A DNA stretch of 64,000 bases from Glandiceps talaboti (taxonomy: Eukaryota > Hemichordata > Enteropneusta > Spengelidae). Position numbers and translations under genes: made by a program. The notes beneath the pieces were generated by a model, which had not been told where the DNA came from, did no database searches, and worked only from the letters and a program-made list of their open reading frames with translations. This document shows, piece by piece, positions 35,101 to 46,620 of the stretch. How positions within the stretch are numbered: position 1 is the first letter of the stretch; every line of letters begins with the position of its first letter. The stretch lies in NCBI RefSeq assembly GCF_964340395.1, contig NC_135565.1:17811709-17875708 (forward strand), read 5' to 3'.

Positions 35101-35516
35101 ATGTCAGTCAAAATAAACGATTGGCAAACCTTTTGTCATACACATGCGATACCTGGTAGGGGTGGATGTTTTTTTCTTGTTCGGCAACTTACAAGTTACA
35201 CCACAAGTTTCAAAGTTTAACTTTAACTTCATGGGCAGAACGGTGTAATTAAGTTTGGGGATGGGTTGGATCCCGGCAGTAGCAATATAGAAAGCGAAAG
35301 AACTTACAATTTGAAGGCATCATCTGAATTCTTTGTTGTTTAGCTGTTGTTTTACTTGATAGATAACAATTTTACTCCCAACACATCATGATTATTATTG
35401 TGGCGACGCTAAGGCTGGGATCAAAGTTTTCATTGGGGGGGGGGGGGCTGGGGAGAAATTATTTTGGTCAAGACTCGTTTCGCAGCCCCCCCCCCCCTTC
35501 TCGCTCCACCAGAAAA

Positions 35517-35696
<180 letters not shown>

Positions 35697-36102
35697 ACAG
35701 CCTAAATAGCGGTCAGGAATTTAATAACATTTTTTTTAAGTTAATAAACTCTGAAAGAAAGACAGTGATAACGGTAGGAAATACGAAATGAGAGTCAAAG
35801 GAAACGATAGTTTTGATGGTAATATTTTATAGAGAAAATGAAAACATTATTCACAGGAGCCTGCACTTTTTCGGCGTAATTGATATGACTTCTAACAGTT
35901 TATATGGTTTATTCAGTACTTTTGCCTCGTGCCTTGGGTACACGTGTTAAAATACAGCAAACGGAAACTAGAAGAGTTACAGAAGATACATAAATACAGA
36001 ATGTATCAAGACAAAAAACCAGTCACTCAATCAATGTGATAGTAGTAGCTGATGGGCGCTAGAGGGCGCGAGAGCGGAGTAACTCGATTCCGTACATCAT
36101 GC

Positions 36103-36105
<3 letters not shown>

Positions 36106-36194
<89 letters not shown>
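36106..36194. repeat. GA dinucleotide microsatellite (about 88 bp)
   Basis: Uninterrupted (GA)n of about 44 units, 0.4 kb from the previous one. Confidence 0.97.
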
Positions 36195-36196
<2 letters not shown>

Positions 36197-36529
36197 AGAA
36201 TACCCGTCTTCAGAAAGTCCGGTATAAACAGTATTGAACCGACAAGGGGCGTTTATTGCGAAAGGGTGGCGTGGTTGATCATTGCAAAGGGATATGATGC
36301 CAAAGTGCGTCATCGAAGTTATGTCTGTACGCACCTAAACCTCTAGTCTAGTTTCAGACAGGGACAGTATTAAATACTTCATCTTATTAATCCCAACGGT
36401 TAGAACGGTATGTCGGTTATATGTAGGAGTAGTACAACTTTGTCAGTAGCTATGTAAATGCTTGTGTGCAAAAGCCATTCCCGTTTAAAGTTGATTTAGA
36501 AAAAACACTCCAGGTATTCAAATCATTAC

Positions 36530-36535
36530 TTTATT
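36530..36535 (-). terminator. Poly(A) signal for the secreted-protein gene
   Basis: AATAAA on the minus strand, 200 bases downstream of the stop codon. Confidence 0.5.
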
Positions 36536-36734
36536 ACATGGTACCTTGTTTGGAAAAGATATTTTTAAGAAAGTAAACGATAAACAAAAACATCTATTTG
36601 TGGCCAATTTCAAGCTGCTGTGGTTCAATTTCGAGGGCTTGATTTTGACGTTTGTGCTCGTCAACGTCGCTTTGTCTATATATCGTTCCCTGGTTTGCTC
36701 GAAGATGTGTCTTCTCCTTCGAAACGTTAACCGT

Positions 36735-38077
36735 TTACTGGGCTCTCTTCCACACATCGTCTAAATTCAATCCCTTGAGGAGATTGGGACGGCGAAGTCT
36801 CCACCATGGTCTCACTGGTTTATTGTTGCCACGATTTCCACGTTGACCGTCTGTATCACGATCGATAGCCGCTCTCTTGATAGCGACCACGTGCTGCTCG
36901 GGTGCAGGTGGTGGTCCATTCAGAATTGTAAGCCAATATAATCTGGTGTTTGATTGGTACTCCGCGTCAGATCCACGAACAACAAGCAGTAAACTTAAGC
37001 TTGTTAGAATAATAAGTCTGTAAAAGAAGGAAAGAAAATCCGATTCCGTAAATATGGCAAATAAAATAATAAATTGCTGTTATATTTTTAATGTTTAGGG
37101 CAATGTATTCAGTCATTTTTGGTGTCAGTAAGACAGCGTAAGTTCAACAAACTACCAAGAGTCAACTTGAAGTCAACTTCGAAATTTAATTTTGTTTGTT
37201 CTTTTCACCATTTCTTACACCATATTTCTTCAGCACCCGTTGTTACATCGGGATGGGGTAGGCATTAATTGTAAATGACATGTACATGTCATCCTTTAAC
37301 TTTTCGGGTGTTGCAATTGGTTACAGTTGATTGAGGGATATATAGCTGAGTATCTAAGGCCAAAAAATAGTTTCTGGTCAGGGGAAATTTGTCAAATTAC
37401 AATGGTGCGACTACGCGAATTTATTTTTTCTTTCATGATTGTTGGCTCTGCAGTTGTCTTCACTGAAGTAGAGAGGAATATTTTTTGTGTTTTTCCCCCT
37501 GATCTGCAGATTGCATGGGTTGGACAAAGACGGGAAAAACCCAACGCGACGATATTTGAGCACCAGAAACAATTCTTTTCGCTTTTGGGGGCCTATAAAT
37601 GACGGTAATGTTTTTGGTAAAGTTGAGTTTGTCTGTTCTATGTGGGACCACAGTGGAAATAATATTTTAACTTGTCTGTGTTATCCCAGCACAATAACGT
37701 TTATTTTGTTTGTTGTAACTGTTTTCTGTATAACTGTATACTAAACGTTTATTTTATTGTGCTGAAATAAATCAAATCAAAATCAAATCAAATCAATGTC
37801 TATTCATCTTTCAGTGGCAGGCTGCTCTAATAGATTTCATCTCGCATATGCATGTCGTGGTCTAAATTAGACTGAATTGAGAAATAATTTGTTTGACTAA
37901 TTTGGTCTTAAATGGGGACTGGAGATCTGCACCATGGCTGCACAGCCCTACCAAACCAGTTGGCAGATGCCCGAATGGGCATTCCGATCCTTACAGCCAA
38001 CTACGTATGCAGTGTTTAGTCATTGTAATAGCAGAACAAGAAATAAAAGTTGCTTACCGTAAAAACGAGGTGCTCAT
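36735..38077 (-). CDS. Small secreted protein / possible peptide precursor, unrecognised
   Basis: Two exons: 38058-38077 (start ATG, donor GTAAGC) and 36735-37017 (acceptor after CTTCTTTTACAG), joining in phase to 100 residues. It begins MSTSFLRLIILTSLSLLLVV, a textbook signal peptide, probably cleaved near RGSDA|EY. The remainder has no cysteine: YWLTILNGPPPAPEQ, a Lys-Arg at 54-55, a Gly/Asn-rich stretch, RPWWRLRRP and a C-terminus DDVWKRAQ. Dibasic sites fit processing of a peptide prohormone, but there is no Gly-Lys-Arg amidation signal and no family is recognised. A minus-strand AATAAA lies about 200 bases after the stop. The 1.04-kb intron contains an apparent insertion, and part of the gene is duplicated at 50.5-50.75 kb. 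Seen: frame, splice signals, signal peptide. Inferred: secretion and processing. Confidence 0.62.
37077..37874. mobile_element. Insertion of about 798 bp flanked by AATTG direct repeats
   Basis: The right arm has an uninterrupted AATAATAAATTGAGAAATAA (reverse complement), while here the sequence is split after AAATTG at 37076 and resumes at AATTGAGAAATAA (37875). The 5-bp direct repeat AATTG at 37072-37076 and 37875-37879 looks like a target-site duplication. Inside is a (TCAAA)n run at 37770-37796 like a LINE tail, and a phrase (CTGCAGTTGTCTTC.CTGAAGT) shared with 40190. Family not assigned. Confidence 0.55.
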
Positions 38078-39182
38078 CTTGGGTCAGTATATGTATAGCT
38101 GAATGTATAACAAATTCACTTGTTTCTTCTCTTGTTAGCATTAGATTATGGTAAAAGTTTAGTTCAAACCCGTCTTTTTATTATATTTTCTTGAAGGACA
38201 AACTCATTATGCAAGCACGTACGCACATAACAAACTTGACAGGCATACGTAGTACATACGTACATACATGTACATAGTATGGGTTCCCAGGGACTCCATG
38301 AATGACAAACAACACAGACCCGTTGTTACCGTGGGGTTTTTTTTTGCGCATGATCGATCTGAACTCTGCTATCCATTGCACATTAAATCTTGGCTCGTAG
38401 AAATATTCAATCACAAGTTCTTTAGGACTATATTACACAATCCTTGAATCGAAGCTACAACCGAACATTAAAAAAATGTTTTGTTAGACACAATAACTTA
38501 TTACTGGTAATATCGTACAGTCTGCTTGTTATTGAATTTAACATACTTTTTGTAGTCATATAGTACAAGATGAAGTCGAAAGACATGAAATGTATGTAAC
38601 CAGGGAACAGGAATAATGGAACGTGTGTAAATACGTACTTCTCTGACGTTCATGGGAAGTTCTACTACCATACCTCCGTCATATTTTGAGAGTTATGTCA
38701 ATTTCACCAAACCTTGTTAAAATATTCTCGATTATTCAAACTTTGTAACAATGACTTGTTTCAATGGTAACAATTCATGCAAAGGGTCGTCAAAAGTTAT
38801 AAGGGACTGGACGAAATTTACAAGGGGGTGGGCTGGTGTTTTATTGGGGTGGGTACCTATGTTTTGCGCTAGGGATGGGGGGGGGGTCATTGGTTTTTGT
38901 GCATACATTTTGGGGTGGGTCAGTGATTTTTATACAATAATGTGTTGGTAGTCAATCAAATAAAGAAAATATTTTATGAACTCAGAACTAAAGTGTGTGT
39001 GTAGTAGTAATAAAGGAAAGGGAACTCCAAACACCATCAATATTAAATATTGAGTGTATGACTGTGCGTTTACCATAACCAACTATGGGTTGTTAGATCA
39101 AGTTTGTTAATAAGTGAAAGCATTTTCCAAAGCTGGTTCAAACTTGATTGTTTTGTTTGGTATAATAAATTGGTTTAAAGGT

Positions 39183-39492
39183 CAGTTAGCCAAGTGACCG
39201 GTTTGTCAAGGTTATTGCAGGGAAGACATTGGTGATACGTCCCCGGGTCGATACTTAGTTGACCCTTGTTTTAAGATGTTTCGGATTGGCTGTTGGGTCG
39301 CAGTTCTGTCTAACGTCAAAATTGGCGTCATATGCGGGAACACTGTCTCGTTAGACAGAACTGCGACTGCTGAAAGACACAACAGCTGGTCCGAAACGTC
39401 TTAAAACAAAGGTCAACTAAGTATCGACCCAGGGACGTATCACTAATGTCTTCCCTGAAATAACATTGACAAACCGGTCACTTGGCTAACTG
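39183..39492. mobile_element. Foldback MITE-like palindrome
   Basis: Arms of about 135-140 bases: CAGTTAGCCAAGTGACCGGT at the left and its reverse complement at the right, continuing inward through CGATACTTAGTTGACC and CGCAGTTCTGTCTAACG to a short spacer at about 39318-39350. No clear target duplication. It sits in a block of the left arm absent from the right arm. Confidence 0.85.
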
Positions 39493-40516
39493 CACAGATT
39501 TGAGGGGTCTATATTTTACATGCCTCCGTCTTTTGCAAAACACCCCCCCCCCCCGTAATTTCTGTCCGGTCCCTAACACCTCGGAAGCCAGAGCATATTT
39601 TTCTGCCGACCCGTCATGGCAAAAATGGTAACCTCTTGACGGTCTTAAACGGTGAACGTCATAGACGGTGACGTAAAAGAAACTGTAGTTTATAAGGAAC
39701 TATTTCTGAAGGTTGTCATGGCAACATAAATCAACCTCTAGATTTTGAAAAACACAGAAAGGAGATTAACTTCAGAAATAGAAAAATGGAAGTCAGCTTC
39801 TGAATGTCCATATAGTCTTATTCAGAGTCATGTCAATTTTATTAAACTTTGTAGTTTCAAATGAAGACTCATTAATCGATAAGTCAGCGTGCCCACTTTT
39901 CAAATTACAGCAAAATACATTGAAGGGTAGGTTTGGGTTTTCCTGAACAAATTTGAAGAAATAGGAAAAATGTACTATTTTTTTCTATTTCTGAAGTTAA
40001 TACGATGTTAGGTTTAAAAAGTAGGCCTGTGTTTTCAACCAAGGCAGTGAAAGTGAAATATTGAGAATAGATATATACAATAATGCTATTTCAGCCAGGT
40101 TAGTTTGCAAAGGGATTAGAGAGGTCTAAGCCCATACTAGATCATTTAATATTTTGAAGATAGGGTGCCATGTTAATTGTTCATGATAAGTTCTGCAGTT
40201 GTCTTCCCTGAAGTCACGGTAGCAATTAATTTAGGGAGAAATATTTCGTGATTTTCGTGGATCTGCACTCTTTATTGAGGTATGTATGAGTGTATCAAAA
40301 CAGCATCTGCGAGTAAAAAAGTGCTACTAGCATTTTCAACAAAACACTGTTTGCGACATGTAGCACTTCTGTTCTGCTATACCTGTAGCACTTGCATTCT
40401 GCTACTAAACATGCTAAACTAGCATTTGTATTGTACTACTGACGCTTGTTGAACGACCGGTCATAATTCAAAAATTCGTATCAGAGTTAACATCACCAGT
40501 CCTTGTCAGCGTCACA

Positions 40517-43103
40517 ATGTCATCGAGCAAATCATTCATTGAACGTTGTAGAGTCGCTCAAACCACTAGAGCATTACTATCAACTTGTCGGAAGAGGAAG
40601 AATACGTCGGCCGTTCCCGTGACCAGAAAAAGACCCATGAGGTGAGTGTTTCACTTTCTTTTCTACATTTTCATCGAAGTCTTGTAATGTAATGCAGTGT
40701 CAATGTTTATGATCGTTATCAACAGACGCAACGTTAAGCAAATATAACACTACTCCGTTTCAGTGCAGAATTAAGAAAGGTTGTTTCGAATTTTTTTATT
40801 ACAATTATTTGTGTTCACTTTCCTGCAATCTATGAAGCCAATCTATAGCATCGAGTGGTCCTCGTTCTTTACGTTTCCGTGGCCATGGACCCACTAACCT
40901 CCCGCCCCCGGACGTAGTCCTGCTTACATGACGGTGCACGAGTCTGTATTACTGACTTGACTCTAAACACCAATTGTCAGAATCGAGTCCCGAATTCCTC
41001 CGTATGCAAGGGGAGGGACAATTGTCAGAATCGAGTCCCGAATTCCTCCGTATGCAAGCAGGACTACCCCGGACGCAGTTAATTACCCGTAATACACGGA
41101 CTCAAGCCGGACCTTGCATGCATATGCGATGACGGTTGAATCGAAGGGACGTGTACGTACGAGTACCTCACCAAACTTTATCGTTTAACGCAGACGATTT
41201 CACTTGTTCAGCCACCATCACAGAACATTTTTCAAACTGAATGACGACTTCGATAGTAAATCATAGTGCAGGAAGAAATACCACTACCACTAGATAAAGT
41301 AATTGAAATTAAACGTGTATTCCAACCGCACTTTGAATTGTGTAGAAATACTTCTCCCTACTTGTACGTGCAAAAGTCCTCTATCATAACACATGTGACA
41401 TGTGTGACCTCGTAATGAACTCCATGATCCAGTCTGCAGTTCGCTCTCGACCCAAACAGCGATAGCGTAGCCATAGTGACCGTTCGAAATAAGATAAGAA
41501 ACTCGCAACAAATGAACCAAAATATGTTCATAACGATCAATTGGTTGAAACAGTGTCTGCCAACTTTCAATGCCACAAATTTATAAAGTAGAATAGAACA
41601 GGGGCAAACTGCAAAAAATAGTGAATATATTATTTATTATGCAATTTATCAGTGGATTTATTGTGTTCGATTTTACTTCATAAAAAAAAACAGTGGAACA
41701 GGAGATTTATTTATTTATTTATTTATGTACAAGCTGTGTACCCAACAAGTGACATTCTATAAGGACACTATTTTTCACATGACCTTATTCTCAAAGCCAC
41801 TCTGGTATAATAATTCTTAAAATTTTCAGAAAACATCAATAACTCCTAGATAAGTGTATAATGCAAACATACCAGAATCAAGTTTTCATTATAAATGAAA
41901 AAAAAACCTACACTATATTTATTTTGATATTTGCATGGAGTACTATTAGTTGTTTCTTTATGACTCACTGATGGTTGTCGTTTATTACAAAAAGATTCAA
42001 ATAGTTTTAATTGGGACTGTGAATCTATAAACCATCACTAGTGAATAGCAACACAGTGTCATCAGCAGATTAATACATTTTCTGTGTAGTAATGGTTGCA
42101 TTCCTTCATTTGTTCGTTCATGAATAAAGTGGATTGAGTGGGGTTTAGATTACAACCTTGTCTTGTGCCAATACATATGAAAAGAATTTAGTGAAGCCAG
42201 TTCAGTTGTCAATTTGATACAAGACTTGGTTATTAAGACTGAATGAATATCATAGATACATTTTAATTATGTACACTTCTAAAACCCTGATTTGATAATT
42301 TCCTGAAGTAATTTTCAAATTCAAATAACCCCTTTCTTCAAAGGTAGCAGGAACTGTTATACCATGGTTTACTAATTTTTCTTCTTTTAGTTTGTGATTT
42401 CTTTTTGAGATGTTTAAAAGCAGAGTGGATGGAATCACACCAATAGTGACGCAGTATATTTCATTAATGACCAAAAATAGCAAGTTTATTCAAATTTACA
42501 AACCATGTTACAGACTTTAACCCTTTCATTCCTAGAGACGACATTGGAATAAATAGAAACTTGATTGTAAGAACATTTTCTAAAATTTAAGAATATTACT
42601 TCATTGGGAAGTAATATTTCTTGAATTCTGGTCTAAAATAAAGTTGATCTTTTTCCAAAAATTACAGAGAAACAAGAATTTTTGTTCAAAAATTTTGGCG
42701 GGAAAGTTTCTAGTCCTGAAAGGGTTAACTGTGAAAAGAATGGAAAAACTTCTTGACATAATTTATATAGAGTACAGTATAAAGTCAATTGTGTCAATTT
42801 TATATACGATTTTGTGAACACTGTAGTCATCATCTTGTAGTAACATAGTGAAAAATACATTCATTGATCTAAATGGCTGTTTTATGTCTTTCCAACAGAT
42901 GTTCAACTGGTTATAACATGGACAGGTACAAAGGAAACAGAGAGATAACAAATCTGAACAGTCAAATCTGCGAACAGACGAACGCTTCCATATCAAGAAT
43001 CAAGGCACAACTATCGTACATGCTACCTGACAATTTTATCTTTCATGCAGCCCTCTTCCTTGGTCTTGCTAATAAAAAAGTGAAAGGTGCTCTGCTGTCA
43101 TAA
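40517..43103 (+). CDS. Small protein with C-terminal KDZ-transposase-like motif
   Basis: Exons 40517-40641 and 42899-43103 (donor GTGAGT, acceptor TCCAACAG) join in phase to 109 residues. Exon 1 encodes a Lys/Arg-rich, possibly nuclear leader (CRKRKNTSAVPVTRKRPMR). Exon 2 carries NLNSQICEQTNASISRIKAQ followed by YMLPDNFIFHAALFLGLAN, which resembles the C-terminal segment of Kyakuja-Dileera-Zisupton (KDZ) transposases, where N-x-x-x-x-E-Q holds the last catalytic acid and an F-x-F-H/Y helix follows. The rest of a transposase is absent, so it is either a truncated transposon gene or a small domesticated derivative. It is convergent with the NRF1-like gene (224-bp gap). The domain call is from memory of the family. 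Confidence 0.5.
40914..41067. repeat. Perfect 40-bp direct repeat inside 12-bp inverted repeats
   Basis: CAATTGTCAGAATCGAGTCC... (40 bases) occurs identically at 40971-41010 and 41019-41058. GTAGTCCTGCTT (40914-40925) and AAGCAGGACTAC (41056-41067) bracket them as inverted repeats. In the intron of the 109-residue gene. Confidence 0.85.
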
Positions 43104-43326
43104 ACAGTGAAAACAATCAAAAGGAAGGAGTTGCCACCTCAGTATGGAATATTTGACAAGACTACTACACTATTATAAAATTTAATGCAGAATGGCAATT
43201 TTAGTAATGTCTATCAAAATAAGATAAATACTGGTTTGTCAAAGAAATTGTTAGAAACTTAATGAGTGTTACAATTGGACAAAGAATTAGTGGATCAGTT
43301 AGATGTTCAATGTTTTACAGTTCCTT

Positions 43327-46300
43327 TCATCTTCTTCGGCGTGCTATCTGCATCACATACTCTAGAGCTCTTGTTGTTTTCTTGCTTTTTCTTTGACTCC
43401 TCCTGACAAGCATGGATGATGATGACTGCATAGGTTGGCTTGGGGACTGAATGGCATATGATACTGTGTGCTCAGATAGGTCGTGGCTGTGCATGCCAAA
43501 CTGGTCATCAGACTGGGTTTGGTCTTGCAAGGAGGCTTCCTCAGTTACTTGGAATGTGTCATGAAAAGACAGTGAGTCATTGGTGTGGAGAGTACTGTCT
43601 TCAAAACTCGGTATTGTTGATATTTCCATGGCTGATGGTAGGACATGTAGTGTTTCCGGTGTAGAATGCATATTTAAAAGTTCTGGTGAAAAGAGACAAA
43701 ATGAATAAATGTGGATTAATATTGTACAATTCTGAGGCTAACTAGACATTTGTTACGTTATGACAAACTCAATGTATTCTGATGCAAATAGGACTTTGCT
43801 GCTTAGCATTTTCTGTTTACAAACCCTACTTGTAGATTCCATGCAACTGGTCTTGAACTCATTATAATATGTGTATATTGGTGTGTTTTTTGCACTGTCT
43901 TGACTGAATATCTAAAGTATCGATTAGAAGGTACACAGCAAATTTAACAATTTCAGTAGATAGAAGTTGACTTCTACCATCTGTATGTATGAACATATGG
44001 TTTTCTATGTACCCATGTATTTCTGAATTTATTCTTAGTGTCTTTCAATAACAATTACACGCTTACTGTATGTTAGCCTTTGACAAGTCACCAATATATA
44101 TTTTCATGGTTAATATCAGAATTTTATGTTGTTACTTACCAAGATCATTTTGATTCAGTGTGGTATAATTGTAAACTATCTGCTGGAGGGCAGGTATTTC
44201 AGGATGGAATTGTATATCTTCTGGTGTAGCAGCTAGAGAAATAAACAAGAATTTGAACAGTTAACAAGGCAGATATTGTATTGCTTTAATATACAATAAA
44301 TTATCCATGCTTTAACATTGTATGTTTATCTTCAGGGAAACGTGCCTTCGAAATTAAATATTCAACCTTTGTCCAAATATCCCTGAAGAAACTTTATCCT
44401 ATTCATATTCAAAATCTGGGAGTTGTCTTGTACATTTTTCAAATACATATCAAAATTACCTAACTTTTTTACTAATATATATATTTCAGATGGTTATTCA
44501 TCAAAGTTATTTTATATTATAGATGTAAATGTTCATCTGTGTTTTGGCATTTTAATTTGTAACAATAATGTGTACATCAGCTTGCTATCCAAACAGATGT
44601 TTGTAAGTTGTAGCATACAGTCATCCTACAAAGGTGCAGAGTGATTATGGTCATAATCGCATTATGGTGTAAAAGTAATATGTACACATAACTGCAATTA
44701 CAGTCTACTTTCAATTAAAATGATTTACAGAACACCCTATTTTAACTGTCCTGGTTGTGAAATTTAACTCAGAGGGACTAGGTAAAAGTGTTCATGATGG
44801 AATAAAAAAAAAATTGTGACATGTGTACCCATAATAAGACACAGACAACTTGCCATTTCCAAAAAAAAAGTAACTTAAAAAAATCCAAGAACAAGTTGGA
44901 TGTACATGAAATATCAAAGAAATTTAAAAAAAAAGGGGGGGGGGGGAATAGTATATGAAACAAGTGGGTAGTTTTTGACCCAACACCACATATACATGAT
45001 TACCCACAAATCTGATAATAAATATGATAATAGAAGTTGACTTACCATTAGTAAATGTGGGGTTCTCTTCAGATAACTGAGGTTGCTCTGCTGTATTGTC
45101 TCCTGTGTGAAAAAAAAAAGAAAGATTCATTAATGTTTCAAATATTTTCTAGTATCACTTACTCTTGGGGGTGAAGACTGTTAACTCTTTCACCACTCAT
45201 GGCCTCATGAGATTGTTCTTCCTCCGAGCCCCTCACTGACAATAATTTGAATAAAGTGAGACTGAGTGTTATGTAATCAAATAGTTATAAAAATACTTAG
45301 AGTTACCCATTTTTGACAAGTGAGGTATCATTTGATTGGAAAATAAATTATCTTCATAATACTTGCTAATACATACATTCAAATGTCACAAACCAAGCCG
45401 AAATATGGAGTAATAAAATATTAATAAAACAAACATGCCTTGTTTATTTACTGACACATACAGCTCAGCATAAGTAGGACAATGAACAGAAAAAATGTGC
45501 ACTACTACCACATTTTAGGTAATTGATATTGAATCACCCCTCGCCCTCAATCTGATTAAAATCAGATGTGGTGAAAGCGGCTAGATGTCCTTATTTACCT
45601 CTATTCATCATGTTGTGACGTTTGTTTTGTTCGGAGTGATCGCGTGGGAAGGCGGCGATAAAATTTCAACTAATCAAAACAAGTACTGAGTATACTACTC
45701 AATGATAAAGGCACAGCATAAACTCGCTGAGATGAAAGTCGCCTTATATGAATACTATATCAACTCTAGTTTTGAAAACAGGTTATGACGTTGCACCTAC
45801 CTGTCAAATCTTCTCGTTGGTAGTACACGTAACAAGCCTTTGCAGCTCTCCTCAAGAGTTCTGTCCAGCCGTCTACCTCTTTCGGACGTTTGCATGGGTT
45901 GCAGTAGGGCACATCTACAGGCCACCACATGGGAGCTTTGTCTTGATTACCCCATAACGCCTGGTTTCGACCGACGCTAGTCTTCACGATGGTTGGAATC
46001 AGATGTCTGAGTTCGGCAAACGTAAGCTTGCTCAGGCAGCCTTGTGGTGAGTCACGGATGTCTGGTAGGTCTGGGATTGGTACGGACGTTGAGTTGTCTG
46101 TGGCTCCGCCGACATCTGAACTATCTGTCTCATCAGTGGCTGTACGTTGATACCGAGTGGATGTAACGGGTGGTATAACCATATCTGGAAGTTTTTCTTG
46201 AAGTGACTGCTGCATGCAATCAGTACCGTGGACGATAAACTTGCGTTTCGCTAACACTTTGTCGTAAAACGATACGACCACTCCAACTTCTAAGTTAGTC

Positions 46301-46452
46301 TTTTTTACGAACATATCGATCTGCTTCTTTAAAAGAAGCCAACTTTCAGCCTGCTTCTTCAAGAGGAATGACATTTTGCTGGTATACAGTCTTCTCGATG
46401 TGTCGACTACGAATTTTATATTGATAATGATGTGGTCGAAAGAAGTTTCCAT
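43327..46452 (-). CDS. NRF1-like DNA-binding domain protein
   Basis: Four exons in transcript order: 45801-46452, 45046-45102, 44140-44232, 43327-43682; phases agree, 385 residues. Residues 142-217 match the DNA-binding/dimerisation region of nuclear respiratory factor 1 (human NRF1, fly erect wing): LTFAELRHLIPTIVKTSVGR, ALWGNQDKAPMWWPVDVPY, GWTELLRRAAKACY and QREDL, against human MTQAQLRAFIPEMLKYSTGR, KPIWWPEDIPW, SWTQALRTIVKNCY, GREDLL. The N-terminal 100 residues follow NRF1 only loosely, and the KKRKRP nuclear signal of NRF1 is missing. The C-terminus ends in a basic patch (RRSQRKSKKTTRA...QIARRRR). Shorter and more diverged than orthologous NRF1 (503 residues in human), so a paralogue or transposon-associated derivative, perhaps a nuclear DNA-binding protein. 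Confidence 0.7.
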
Positions 46453-46620
46453 GGCTTTTAAAGTCGAAGAACAGTGTGAGAAAGTGTTAATGTCGCCTTT
46501 GCTAAACTGATCGATCCGCCGGGCAGCAAGTGGCGGATCGCCGCGTAAAGTCGTCGGTGACGTAAAGAGCGGTACCAGTTCACACTTTTACTGCTTTATG
46601 ATATGTCATTTGTCAAGGAT
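46453..46620 (-). promoter_or_regulatory. Promoter region of the NRF1-like gene
   Basis: CpG-rich stretch immediately upstream of the ATG. Contains a perfect 9-bp inverted repeat CGATCCGCC/GGCGGATCG (46512-46520, 46532-46540) and a CRE-like TGACGTAA (46558-46565). Confidence 0.4.

Larger units (their letters stand above)
36996..40440. repeat. Left arm of a large inverted duplication
   Basis: Segments match the right arm (48370-50752) in reverse complement and in mirrored order: 36996-37076 with 50690-50752; 37875-38505 with about 50105-50690; about 40095-40180 with 50000-50085; about 40280-40440 with 48370-48535. Unmatched blocks (37077-37874; 38505-40095) are insertions in this arm or losses in the other. 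The arm overlaps exon 1, the intron and the first part of exon 2 of the secreted-protein gene. Confidence 0.8.

Noticed and set aside
36518-36757. 79-residue minus-strand frame with RRRRHIFEQTRERY
   Set aside because: It overlaps the last codons and 3' UTR of the secreted-protein gene in another frame; the spliced model with signal peptide and poly(A) signal explains the region better.
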